A stretch of DNA of 64,000 bases from Bacteroidales bacterium (GTDB lineage: Bacteria > Bacteroidota > Bacteroidia > Bacteroidales > GCA-2748055): positions 21,768-85,767 of the forward strand of contig JARGFP010000020.1 of assembly GCA_029210585.1 (NCBI GenBank), given 5' to 3'. The position numbers were made by a program, and so were the translations under genes. Of the stretch, positions 17,886-28,200 are shown piece after piece (the stretch's first letter is position 1; every line of letters begins with the position of its first letter). The notes under the pieces are model-generated. The model saw only the letters and a list, made by a program, of their open reading frames with translations. It did no database searches and was not told where the DNA came from.

Positions 17886-19556
17886 ATGCAGAACCTGAAA
17901 GAATACCTTGTGCACCCGGAGTTTGATGTGATCGCTGCGATCGCTGACGAGCAGGGTATGGAAACCTATGTGATCGGTGGATTTGTGCGGGATATCCTGC
18001 TGGGCAAATCACCCCGGGAGGCAAAAGATGTGGATGTCGTGGTGGTGGGAAGCGGGATCGACATGGCCAGCCGGTTGAAGGAAACACTTGGAAAAAAGGC
18101 AAGCCTTGCCGTATATAAGAATTTCGGCACAGCGATGGTCAGGCACAAGGAACTGGAACTGGAATTTGTGGGGGCACGAAAGGAATCGTACAGGCGGGAT
18201 TCGCGGAAGCCCATTGTTGAAGACGGAACCATGCAGGATGACCAGTTGCGGAGGGATTTTACCATCAATGCCCTGGCCATCTCACTCAACAAGGCTACCT
18301 TCGGCAATTTACTGGATCCTTTCAACGGAAGGGAAGATTTGCAGCAAAAAATCATCAGGACCCCGCTGAACCCTGTAACCACTTTTTCGGATGACCCGCT
18401 GCGGATGTTGCGCGGGATCCGCTTTGCAACACGACTGGGATTTCATATCGAGGTGGATACCTTCAACGCGATCCGCGAAACACGTGACCGGATCCGGATC
18501 GTGTCACAGGAGCGGATCACCGATGAACTGAACAAGATCATCATGGCCGACAGCCCGGGCAGGGGATTCCTGATGCTGGACAAGTGCGGACTGCTGGAGA
18601 TGGTGTTGCCTGAGCTGTACCGCTTGAAGGGGGTGGACTCAAAGAACGGGATCAGGCACAAGGACAATTTCCTGCATACCCTGAAGGTGCTGGACAACCT
18701 GGCAGAGCGGAGTGATGACCTCTGGCTGAGGTGGGCCGCCATTCTGCATGATGTGGCAAAACCGGCCACGAAAAAGTTTGAACCAGGGATCGGGTGGACC
18801 TTCCATGCACACGATTTCATCGGGGCAAAAATGATTCCGGGAATCTTCAAGCGGATGCGGCTTCCCCTGAATGAGAAAATGAAATACGTGCAGAAACTGG
18901 TAAAACTGCACCTGCGGCCCATTGTGCTTTCGCAGGAGATTGTGACCGATTCAGCAGTGCGGCGGCTGATTTTTGATGCCGGGGATGAAATCGATGACCT
19001 GATGACACTGTGCGAAGCGGACATCACATCAAAAAATGAACGCACCGTGCGACGGCACATGGAGAACTTTGCCATTGTGCGACAGAAGATCACAGAGATC
19101 GAAGCAAAGGACCATGTACGGAATTTCCAGCCGCCCATCAGCGGCGATGATATCCAGCATATTTTCGGCATCGCACCGGGAAGGGAAATCGGGATCATGA
19201 AAAATGCCATCAAGGAGGCGATCCTGGACGGGGAGATTCCCAATGCTTTTCAGCCGGCCTACGAGATGCTGCTCAGGAAAGCCGAAGAGCTGGGGTTACA
19301 GGAGGTCAATCTCCCGGCACGCGGTCATGAACCCTCTACTGATCTTGCTACTGATCCTGCATCCGATCCTACTACTGATCCTGCATCCGATCCTGCATCC
19401 GATCCTACTACTGATCCTCCATCCGGTCCTCCATCCGGTCCTCCATCCGGTCCTGCATCCGATCCTACTACTGATCCTCCATCCGGTCCTCCATCCGGTC
19501 CTTATCCCGGTCGTGCGGCACCACGAAATGAAGGAGCAACGGAAGATGATCACTGA
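17886..19556 (+). CDS. CCA tRNA nucleotidyltransferase / poly(A) polymerase family with HD domain and repeat C-terminal tail
   Basis: 'VIGGFVRDILLG', 'KDVDVVVVG', 'RRDFTINALAI', HD region 'RWAAILHDVAKP'; ATG 17886 preferred over TTG 17877. Confidence 0.9.
   Translation: MQNLKEYLVHPEFDVIAAIADEQGMETYVIGGFVRDILLGKSPREAKDVDVVVVGSGIDMASRLKETLGKKASLAVYKNFGTAMVRHKELELEFVGARKESYRRDSRKPIVEDGTMQDDQLRRDFTINALAISLNKATFGNLLDPFNGREDLQQKIIRTPLNPVTTFSDDPLRMLRGIRFATRLGFHIEVDTFNAIRETRDRIRIVSQERITDELNKIIMADSPGRGFLMLDKCGLLEMVLPELYRLKGVDSKNGIRHKDNFLHTLKVLDNLAERSDDLWLRWAAILHDVAKPATKKFEPGIGWTFHAHDFIGAKMIPGIFKRMRLPLNEKMKYVQKLVKLHLRPIVLSQEIVTDSAVRRLIFDAGDEIDDLMTLCEADITSKNERTVRRHMENFAIVRQKITEIEAKDHVRNFQPPISGDDIQHIFGIAPGREIGIMKNAIKEAILDGEIPNAFQPAYEMLLRKAEELGLQEVNLPARGHEPSTDLATDPASDPTTDPASDPASDPTTDPPSGPPSGPPSGPASDPTTDPPSGPPSGPYPGRAAPRNEGATEDDH
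19335..19502. repeat. 14 x 12-bp tandem repeat (GATCCTNCATCC / GATCCTACTACT / GGTCCTCCATCC variants)
   Basis: Direct reading; encodes (x-[ST]-[DG]-P)n in the CCA-enzyme frame on + and part of the EEP C-terminus on -. Confidence 0.9.
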
Positions 19557-20886
19557 CCCCGCCGTGGTAGCTGAATCCGTTGTAGGTCCTGAAAGGTTTT
19601 TCACCAGTGTATTTCATGTCTTTTTCGAGTAACAGCGGATGGTGAAAAACCGTGGCCCGGCAGTCTTCAGCACGCAATCTTCCACTTACAAACACATGAT
19701 CGATTGATCCCCAGTTCCCCTGGAATTTATAGGATGCGAATGGCGGTGACGGACCTGCAGTGACGGAACGAACCCCAGTGACGGAATGAACCCCGCTGAC
19801 GGAGTGAACCTCAGTGACGGAGTGTTGTGCTTCGGAGAAAGAGGAGCGGAAGCGGAGACGGGTACCGGTCTCCGGAGCTACCCCGGGCAGTACCTCTTCC
19901 AGTTGAAATACATCCGTGAGCATTTGTACCGGTGCCGAACCCGGGAGATCGTTCAGGTCGCCGCCGGCAATCACGCTGATTCCCTGCATCCTGCCTGTCC
20001 TGTGCATTGTATTGAACCCGGACAGTCCGGGTTTCGCTGTTGTGCTGTCCCGCCAAGCCGTTATCTGGGCCTCTGCCAGTGTGTAAGAGTGCTTTCCCGA
20101 TAATGTGCTGTCCTGCCAACCCGGTATCTCCGCCGGTACCGGCGTGTCAGAGTGCTTTCCCGGTGTCCTGGTTTGCAGCAGGATTCCGTGGTGCTTTTCC
20201 GGCGTCGCCGCCTGAAGCAGGATATCCTTATGGGTCTCCGGCCTCACAGTTTGCAGCAAGCCGTCTGTGTACTTTCCCAGTGTCCGGGCCTGCAGCAACC
20301 GTTTCTCCTCTGTCTCCACTGCACCGCCATACTTCGAGGTCCAGTGGTTGGCGAACACCACAACGGTATCCCTGGTTGTCTTTAACCGGAATGTTGCGGC
20401 CAGGATTTCGCGCGTGCGGACCGGTTCACCTTCGGTGTCACGGATCTCGAGCCAGGCTGTGTCAATGCACTGCATACGGTCTGTCCGGTAGATGATCCCC
20501 ACGTCGATGCCCCGGTGATCAGGCCCGTCACGGTGCAACGGCCGGTACTGTTGTCCCAGTAACAGCGGATGGAAGATGATGTCGTCGAGGACCTCCCTGT
20601 TTTCAATCTCGCTGAAGCAGACCGCGTCGGGTGGCTCCCATCCATTTGCTGCCAGGATCACCTTACAGATCGCCGCAATCTTCCGGTTGTAGCGATAGAA
20701 ATTCCATCTCCGGACCCCTTCGGGGGTGAAATCATCATCACCCGCAGTTGTGCTGTCGTTTGAAGGATGGAAGAGGTTCTCAACATTGTAGAACATCACG
20801 CAATGCTCGTGCGGAGACTGTGCAACAGCCTTATGCACCAAGTGTACAGATGCGGCGAGCAGGAAGAGGAGGGTCAGCTTCTTCAT
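19468..20886 (-). CDS. Endonuclease/exonuclease/phosphatase (EEP) family protein with internal repeat insertions
   Basis: Signal peptide; 'MFYNVENLF', 'CFSEIENREVL', 'VFANHWTSK', 'GGDLNDLPGS', 'GVSDHLPLL' EEP motifs. Confidence 0.88.
   Translation of the reverse strand: MKKLTLLFLLAASVHLVHKAVAQSPHEHCVMFYNVENLFHPSNDSTTAGDDDFTPEGVRRWNFYRYNRKIAAICKVILAANGWEPPDAVCFSEIENREVLDDIIFHPLLLGQQYRPLHRDGPDHRGIDVGIIYRTDRMQCIDTAWLEIRDTEGEPVRTREILAATFRLKTTRDTVVVFANHWTSKYGGAVETEEKRLLQARTLGKYTDGLLQTVRPETHKDILLQAATPEKHHGILLQTRTPGKHSDTPVPAEIPGWQDSTLSGKHSYTLAEAQITAWRDSTTAKPGLSGFNTMHRTGRMQGISVIAGGDLNDLPGSAPVQMLTDVFQLEEVLPGVAPETGTRLRFRSSFSEAQHSVTEVHSVSGVHSVTGVRSVTAGPSPPFASYKFQGNWGSIDHVFVSGRLRAEDCRATVFHHPLLLEKDMKYTGEKPFRTYNGFSYHGGVSDHLPLLLHFVVPHDRDKDRMEDRMEDQ
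19753..19824 (-). repeat. 4 x 18-bp in-frame repeat (HSVTEV/HSVSGV/HSVTGV/RSVTAG)
   Basis: Direct reading of translation and DNA. Confidence 0.85.
20104..20298 (-). repeat. 5 x 39-bp degenerate in-frame repeat (LLQxRTPGKHSDx, 13 aa)
   Basis: LLQARTLGKYTDG / LLQTVRPETHKDI / LLQAATPEKHHGI / LLQTRTPGKHSDT / PVPAEIPGWQDST. Confidence 0.8.
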
Positions 20887-20959
20887 CGGTTAGTGAATTT
20901 TTTAGGATGATATTGGCACCTGCATGTTAATGTGCCGGGAATGGGAAATATCGGACCAG

Positions 20960-22414
20960 CTACTCAATCCTTTCGAAAGCCCCCAGGTCGGGCGCTTCGT
21001 CGGCGGTTCTGAAATCGCCCTTCTTGTCCAGATCAGCCCCGATGGCATATTCCAGCCTCCCCTGGTCGATGGCAGGGGAGAGGCTGTCGAGTTCGTAGCT
21101 CACGCGAAGCGAATCGAACAACGGATCCTCGTTGCTGATGATCCCGATGAAATTGGGATCGAAATTATAATCGTATACGGTTGCATCCAGTTTTGCCAGC
21201 ACCTTGTCGAATTTATAGTTCAGCAGGCCCTCCTCAGATCTGCTCACCAGGATCTCGTTGGGCCTGGATCCGTAGACAATGCTGTTGGTGAATTCGGCCT
21301 TTTCGATGTCACGGGTGACTACAATGACCTCGCCAGGGGAGTCCTGGATTGCAAAATAATTGGCGATATACAGTGCCGGGGTTTTCCTGTTGGAGGCCCA
21401 TTGTGGCCAGTAATTGGCCAGCGTGCAATGGTTAAAGGAATAGGATCCCTCGTACAGCAGTTCCACGCAGCTGTTCCCGCAGTCACCGATGACCGTGTTC
21501 ACAGCTTCAATGGTGGTTCCCCTGCCCAGGATTCCATCGTAGCTCATGCGGTTGATCTCGGTATTTTTTACCGTGAGCACGGGTGCGTCAAAGTTCACCA
21601 CGGAATCGGCCCAGAGACCGAACGTCCCGTTGATAATCAGTGCGTTATCGATCACATTGCTGTAGCTTCCCGGGGCAAAATAGATGCCGAACCACTGTCC
21701 GGGATACCCGGGATCGTCCTGGAATTCCCGCTCCAGGCGGTCGCCCTGCACCACGATCGGATTCTCCAGGGAACCGTTCATCTTCAGTGATCCTTTTACG
21801 AAAATTCCCGCATCGCGGTGCATGTAAATTTTTACACCTTCTTCAATGACCAGCTCCTGCAGGGTATCCACCAGGAGATAGTCAATTATCAGGTAGGGTT
21901 TGTCTGCCATCCAGGTAGTGGAATAGTCCAGCACACTGTCACGCAACATGTGCACATTCTGGCCCCATGCCACCAGGTCCACATCCTGCAGGTTCCCGTT
22001 CACGGAAAACGTAATGGAGTCCTGGATGCGCAGGATATCCTGGGGCAGGTTCGGATCCAGCGTAGCCTCCACGAACACATACATGCTGTCGTTCGGGGCG
22101 ATCTCGTAGTTTTCGAAAAGCTTACCCGGCTTACCGTCCACATTGATGCGGAACACCGAACTGTCGCCTGCCAGCCGGATGTCATCAATTTTTATAAACC
22201 GCGAATGGGGATTGTATACCCGGAAGGACCTGGTGGTGGTGCCCACCGTGGTGAAGATCGTGTCGAAATAAACCGTATCCAGGCTGAACTGCAGCTTTGC
22301 ATCGCTTTCTTCGATGTACGACCGTTCCGGACGGCAATGGTAGAGGAGCGCAGTGGCGCCTGCAAGAAGCAGAAGTATGATGGTCTTTCTCAACATGAAC
22401 ATTCGTTTAACCAT
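20960..22414 (-). CDS. Exported parallel beta-helix-like / right-handed repeat protein (hypothetical)
   Basis: N-terminal hydrophobic segment then Cys; repetitive beta pattern (IEAVNTVIGDCGNSCVELLYEGSYSFNHCTLANYW). Confidence 0.55.
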   Translation of the reverse strand: MVKRMFMLRKTIILLLLAGATALLYHCRPERSYIEESDAKLQFSLDTVYFDTIFTTVGTTTRSFRVYNPHSRFIKIDDIRLAGDSSVFRINVDGKPGKLFENYEIAPNDSMYVFVEATLDPNLPQDILRIQDSITFSVNGNLQDVDLVAWGQNVHMLRDSVLDYSTTWMADKPYLIIDYLLVDTLQELVIEEGVKIYMHRDAGIFVKGSLKMNGSLENPIVVQGDRLEREFQDDPGYPGQWFGIYFAPGSYSNVIDNALIINGTFGLWADSVVNFDAPVLTVKNTEINRMSYDGILGRGTTIEAVNTVIGDCGNSCVELLYEGSYSFNHCTLANYWPQWASNRKTPALYIANYFAIQDSPGEVIVVTRDIEKAEFTNSIVYGSRPNEILVSRSEEGLLNYKFDKVLAKLDATVYDYNFDPNFIGIISNEDPLFDSLRVSYELDSLSPAIDQGRLEYAIGADLDKKGDFRTADEAPDLGAFERIE

Positions 22415-22580
22415 GGTTTGGTATGCGCAATATTTGCGGCTTATGCATGCTGTTCGGTCTGGTCAATACGCCTGTAAATTTTCTCAGCACGGCTGTTGGA
22501 TCGCATTTTATTGATAACGCAAAGATGGGAAAAAAAGTGTTTTAACTTTTTATTAGATTTTCATTCCCAAAAATACTTCA

Positions 22581-22588
22581 TACCTTTG
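22581..22588 (+). promoter_or_regulatory. -7 element TACCTTTG of the riboswitch-leader promoter
   Basis: Matches TAnnTTTG; placed just before the riboswitch. Confidence 0.45.
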
Positions 22589-22597
22589 TGGAGTAAT

Positions 22598-22677
22598 TTC
22601 ACTAAGGGGGTGCCTTAAATGACAGGCTGAGATCATACCCTTAGCACCTGATCCGGGTAATGCCGGCGAAGGGAATT
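22598..22677 (+). ncRNA. TPP riboswitch (THI element)
   Basis: GGGGGTGCC...GGCTGAGATCATACCCTTAGCACCTGATCCGGGTAATGCCGGCGAAGGGA matches the conserved THI-box core. Confidence 0.95.
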
Positions 22678-22711
22678 GCATTTTAATGTGAATTATCAAA
22701 AAATTATTATC

Positions 22712-25135
22712 ATGAGAAAGCAGGTTTTTACCGGGCTTTTTTGTCTGATTGCAGCTATGCAACTCAGTGGGCAACATGCGCTTACTGGCAAGGTTGTAAA
22801 TACAGATAATGCGCCCGTTTCAGGAGCAAACGTTTACCTTGAACGTATGAATGTTGGCACGATCACCAATGCATCGGGCCGTTTTACACTCGATAATCTT
22901 CCCCGGGGATCCTACCGCATCAGCTTTTCTTTTGTCGGGTACGGGACCAAAAAAGAGACCGTCTACCTGGATGAAGACAAAGACTTGGGCAACATCGTAC
23001 TCGAACCGTTACCCTTCCTGGGAGAGGAGGTGACGATCAGTGCACTCCGGGCCGGGAAGAAGACACCCATGGCCTTTGTAAATATCGACAGGGAGGAGAT
23101 CGCGGAGCGGAATTTCGGCCAGGACATCCCCTACATTGTCAGCCTCACCCCATCACTGATCACCTCCTCGGATGCCGGTCATGGTATCGGCTATACCTCC
23201 ATGCGGATCCGTGGAACGGATGCCAACAGGATCAATGTAACCATCAATGGAATCCCGTTGAATGATGCGGAATCCCACAGCGTGTTCTGGGTGGACCTTC
23301 CCGACCTGGCCTCCTCCACGGAGCAGATCCAGATCCAGCGGGGTGTGGGGACTTCCACCAATGGCGCTGCAGCTTTCGGGGCCACCGTGAATATGCAGAC
23401 CAGCCTGTTGAACAAGGATCCGTACGCGAGCTATGACGCAACAGCCGGATCATTCAATACGTTCAAGCACACCGTGGCTGCAGGAACAGGACTGATCAAT
23501 GACCACTTTGCGGTGGATTTCCGGCTGTCCGATCTCCATTCCGATGGCTATATTGACAGGTCGTGGACCGACCTGCAGTCGTATTACCTTTCCGCCGGCT
23601 GGTACTCCGCAAAAACCAGCCTGAAATTCATTACATTCGGGGGGTTTGAAGAATTGTACCAGTCGTGGAACGGTTTGCCTTCCTACCTGCTTTCATCCGA
23701 CCGTACCTTCAATGAGATGGGGGCCTACACCGATACCTCCGGTCAGACAGCATACTACGACAACCAGGTGGACCATTACGACCAGCTGCATTACCAGCTG
23801 CATTTTTCCAGGGAACTGACCACCGATCTGCACCTGAATGCCGCACTGCATTATACCTGGGGGAACGGGTATTACGAGCAGTATAAAGAGGACCAGGACT
23901 TCGCATTTTACAGCATGGAGCCAGCAATTACAGGGAGCGATACCATTACCACCACCGACCTGGTGCGGAGGAAATGGCTCGACAATGATTTTTATGGTGC
24001 CATTGCCTCCCTTACCTGGGAAAGGGAAAATACCAGCATGATCCTGGGCGGCGGATGGAACAGGTACGACGGTCTGCATTTCGGCAGGGTGATCTGGGCA
24101 CAGTACATGGGCAACAACAGGCCGGGTCACCAGTGGTATGAGGGTGTTGGTATCAAGACCGACTGGAATGTGTATGGCAAATATTACAAGGATATTGGCA
24201 ACGGTTTCACCGGTTTCCTGGACCTCCAGGTCCGGGGAATCTATCATGATATCAGTGGTACAGACGCCGAGAACCGGGTGGTAACACAGGACCACAGGTA
24301 CCTGTTCTTCAATCCCAAGGCAGGGCTGAATTACATACCGGCACCCGGACAGCGTGCCTTTTTCTCCTATGCACGGGCGAGCCGGGAACCCAACCGGAAC
24401 AACTATACCGATGCCCCGCAGGACCGTTTGCCGGTGCCAGAGACACTGAATGACTTCGAGGCAGGGTATTCTTACGGTGAAGGACCCTTGCAGACCGCAA
24501 TTACACTGTATTATATGGATTACGAGGACCAGCTGGTGCTTACGGGAGAGATCAACGAAGTGGGCTATCCCGTGATGACCAACGTGGCGGAGAGTTACCG
24601 GACAGGGATTGAGCTGGAAGCCGGGTACAATTTCCAGGACAAGATTATACTGAAGGGTACAGCGGCATTCAGCCGGAACAGGATCAGGAACTTCGTCAAT
24701 TACATGGATAACTGGGACTACTGGTCGGATCCCGAAAGCGAGCCCTACCAGGTGGAGGAATACATCGGAAATTCCACCCTTGCCTATTCTCCTTCTGTGG
24801 TCACATCCGGACAGGTTGAATACAGGCCCCTGCAGGGATTGCGCTTTAGTATCCTCTCGAAATATGTGAGCAGGCAGTACATCGACAATACAGAAACGGA
24901 ACAGTATTCCATCGACCCCTATTTCGTGAACGATCTGAGGGTGAGCTATTCACTCTACCCCGAATGGGCGGGAGAGCTGGGCTTCAGTGTGCTTGTTGCC
25001 AATATACTGGATACACGCTATGAGACCAATGCGTGGCTCTATAGGTACTATTCTGAAGGAGAGGAGATGTATATGGACGGCTATTATCCGCAGGCAGGAA
25101 GGCATATCATGCTCGCCATGAAAATTAAGTTCTGA
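22712..25135 (+). CDS. TonB-dependent receptor with carboxypeptidase-like N-terminal domain; predicted thiamin-related uptake
   Basis: 'LTGKVVNTDNAPVSGANVYLE', plug 'MRIRGTDANRINVTINGIPLNDAESHSVFWVDLPD', barrel to terminal F; downstream of TPP riboswitch. Confidence 0.9.
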   Translation: MRKQVFTGLFCLIAAMQLSGQHALTGKVVNTDNAPVSGANVYLERMNVGTITNASGRFTLDNLPRGSYRISFSFVGYGTKKETVYLDEDKDLGNIVLEPLPFLGEEVTISALRAGKKTPMAFVNIDREEIAERNFGQDIPYIVSLTPSLITSSDAGHGIGYTSMRIRGTDANRINVTINGIPLNDAESHSVFWVDLPDLASSTEQIQIQRGVGTSTNGAAAFGATVNMQTSLLNKDPYASYDATAGSFNTFKHTVAAGTGLINDHFAVDFRLSDLHSDGYIDRSWTDLQSYYLSAGWYSAKTSLKFITFGGFEELYQSWNGLPSYLLSSDRTFNEMGAYTDTSGQTAYYDNQVDHYDQLHYQLHFSRELTTDLHLNAALHYTWGNGYYEQYKEDQDFAFYSMEPAITGSDTITTTDLVRRKWLDNDFYGAIASLTWERENTSMILGGGWNRYDGLHFGRVIWAQYMGNNRPGHQWYEGVGIKTDWNVYGKYYKDIGNGFTGFLDLQVRGIYHDISGTDAENRVVTQDHRYLFFNPKAGLNYIPAPGQRAFFSYARASREPNRNNYTDAPQDRLPVPETLNDFEAGYSYGEGPLQTAITLYYMDYEDQLVLTGEINEVGYPVMTNVAESYRTGIELEAGYNFQDKIILKGTAAFSRNRIRNFVNYMDNWDYWSDPESEPYQVEEYIGNSTLAYSPSVVTSGQVEYRPLQGLRFSILSKYVSRQYIDNTETEQYSIDPYFVNDLRVSYSLYPEWAGELGFSVLVANILDTRYETNAWLYRYYSEGEEMYMDGYYPQAGRHIMLAMKIKF

Positions 25136-25211
25136 TCTGTTTGTAACTTACGCCTCATAAATCATAAAAAAATACTATTTTTCGGTCGGAATCAACCTTT
25201 TTCTCTATTAA

Positions 25212-28200
25212 ATGGCCGGCCTGAAAATCAATATCTGCTTCTGGTACCTGGATGAAAATCTTGTGGATGAGATCGTGCGGCATCTTAAAGATGGCAATTA
25301 CAATCCACAGTACCATAATTGCAAGGATGTTGCAGCGCTTGAAAAGCAGTTGAAAAGCGGGGACCCTGATTTGGTCATTGCCGATTTCGACCTTCCGGAT
25401 ATGCTTCGGAATTCCATTGAAACGATACACAGCCGCATCGCCTTTCACATTCCGCTGATCTACCTGGTGGGCGAGAAAAACGAGCCTAAAGCGGCTGAAA
25501 CCCTTAAGCGCGGGGTGTGGGACTACCTCCTGAAAAGTCACATGGTAAAACTGGTGCCGACCGTCTATTCTTCCCAGAAATATGGAAAGGTGCTCAAGCA
25601 GAGCAGAATGTTCAAGGGGGAACTGGAAGCTTCAGAAGCAAAGTACAGATCCATATTTAATACTGTCCAGGACGGTATGTTGCTGATCGATCCGGAAAGT
25701 TACCATATACTTGATTTTAACAGGAGTATACCTGTTATGTTCGGAATCAGTGAAGATGCGGACCACGAAGAGGTCGTAACAGAAGTTGCAAAAGGTGACA
25801 GCAGCTATTGTGCCGATCGCATTAAAGAGGTTTCGGAAGCACTTGAAACACAGAAGTCAGTCACCTTCCTGTGCAGCAACCAGCGGAAAAACGGGGATGT
25901 GTTCTGGACAGAGAACACCTTGTCTCGTTTTGTATTAGGCCCGGCTTCCCAGTATATTATGGTGATCCGGGATATCCAGGAGCAGAAGGAGATGGAAGAG
26001 TCCCTGCAGAAATCACGGGAGCATTTCAGGAACCTGGCGGAAAATTCCCCCGACATCATCATGCGTTTTGATTCCGGACACCGGCATACCTATGTCAACA
26101 AACGTGTGGAGCACCTTCTGGGCATTCCCATCAGCCGGTTTCTTGACAAGAGCCATGCAGAAATGGGGATCTTCCCTGCCGACCTGGTCGGTTTCTGGGA
26201 AGAGGCAATTGACAAGGTATTCAGGAACGGGAAAAACCTGACATACGAATTTGATTTCGATAAGGGTGATTCCGTAATCTCATTTGAATGGAGGTTGTTT
26301 CCTGAATTTGATGACGGGAATGACATCCGGTCTGTACTTGCCATTGCCCGGGACATCACGGAGGCGAAAAAGGCCAGTGAAGCGATCAACAAGAGCGAAG
26401 AACGCCTGAAACTTGCCATTGAGGCAACCAGCCTGGGATACTGGGACTGTACGCTGCAGGAGAACAAGGTGTTTTATTCACCCATCTACTTCAGGATGCT
26501 TGGGTATGAACCCGATGCGCTTCCACGTGAACTGGAGACCTGGCACCGCCTGCTGCATGAGGAAGACCGGGAAAAAACCCTGCAGTATGTTGAACAATCC
26601 ATCAGCAGGGGTGAGGATACATTCGAGACCGATTTCAGGTTGTTGTGTAAAGACGGGTCCTATAAATGGATTTTAAGCAGGGGCCAGGTAGTGGAGCGCG
26701 ATGCGCAGGGGACGGTCAGACGGCTGATCGGAACACACGAAGACATTTCTGAGCGCAAACGAAACGAAGAGATTCAGCGGACCCTTTTCAACATCTCCAA
26801 TGCGGTGAATACCACGGTGAACCTGGACCAGCTCTATGAGAAGATCCGGGAATACCTTGGCAAGATCGTCGATACCACCAACTGCTTCCTGGCATTATAC
26901 GATGAAGAGACCAACATGCTTACCCTGTCTTTTCACAGGGATGAAGTGGACTCTTACACCGAGTTTCCTGCAGGGAAAACCCTTACAGGTTATGTGCTGA
27001 GCTCCCGTAAGGCCCAGCTTATCGATGCTGAACGGGAGAAACAACTCACGGAGGAGGGGTACATCGAGCCGGTGGGGGCACCTTGTATCAGCTGGCTTGG
27101 CGTGCCGTTGAAAACCGATAACCGGATCATTGGCGTGTTCGTGGTGCAGTCGTATAATGAAGAGGTTGTCTATACCCCCGAGGATGTGCGGATACTGGAA
27201 TTTGTAAGTGATCAGATTGCCCTGGCAGTTGAGAGGAAACGCGACCAGGACAACTTACGCGAGAGCCAGGAAAAACAAAGGAGGATCTTTGAATCTTCCC
27301 CGGATCCGATCATTGTTGTGGACAGGAACGGGATCGTTACAGATTACAATACCAGCCTGCTTGTGACGCTGCATATTACCAACGAACCGGTGATCGGTCA
27401 GAATATCTTTCATTTCATTGGGAAAAACCACTGGCGGACGGCCCTGCGCAAATTCAGGCAGACCTGGGAAGAAGGGTACCTGAAAAACCTTGAATTCGAA
27501 ATCCACAGGGCCGACGGGACCTGTTTTGAATCAGAGGTTTCCACGGGGGCCATCTACAGCAATACCAGGGAGCCGGAGTCCATCGTTGTTATTTTCAAGG
27601 ACATCAGTGAACGAAAGGAGACAGAAAGAAACCTGCTTGAGGCCAAGGAAAAGGCAGAGGAATCTGACCGCCTGAAGACAGCATTCCTTTCCAATATGTC
27701 GCACGAGATCCGTACACCGATGAATGCCATCGTTGGATTTTCCGACCTGTTGAACGACAGCAGCCTGGACCAGGAAGAGCGCAGCGAATTTATTGCCCAG
27801 ATCAACCTGGGCGCGGAGAACCTGATGCACCTTATTGATGATATCATCGATATCTCCAAGATCGAGGCGGGACAAATCAAGATCAACAAGCAGGACTGTG
27901 ATATCAATGAACTCCTCAAGGAACAGATGGTGATGTTCCGCCAGTATCTCGACCGGATGGATAAATCGCACCTTGAACTCAGGCTGAACTGGAAATGGCC
28001 CGATCGCAAACTGACCCTCAAAACAGATCCTTTCAGGGTAAAACAAATCCTTTCCAACCTGCTGAACAACGCGGTGAAATTCACAGAGGAAGGGTTTATT
28101 GAAGTGGGCATCAGCCAATACGCCGATAAGATGGTACGCATCAATGTAAAGGATACCGGGGTAGGTATCTCGGAAGAACAGCACGAGGTCATCTTTGACC

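Noticed and set aside
17674-18102. 142-aa minus-strand ORF covering the 25-bp repeats
   Set aside because: The repeat unit is not a codon multiple, it overlaps the CCA-enzyme antisense, and has no domain.
19335-19502. 12-bp array as a CRISPR array
   Set aside because: Units are contiguous with no unique spacers, no cas genes nearby, and in frame with two genes.
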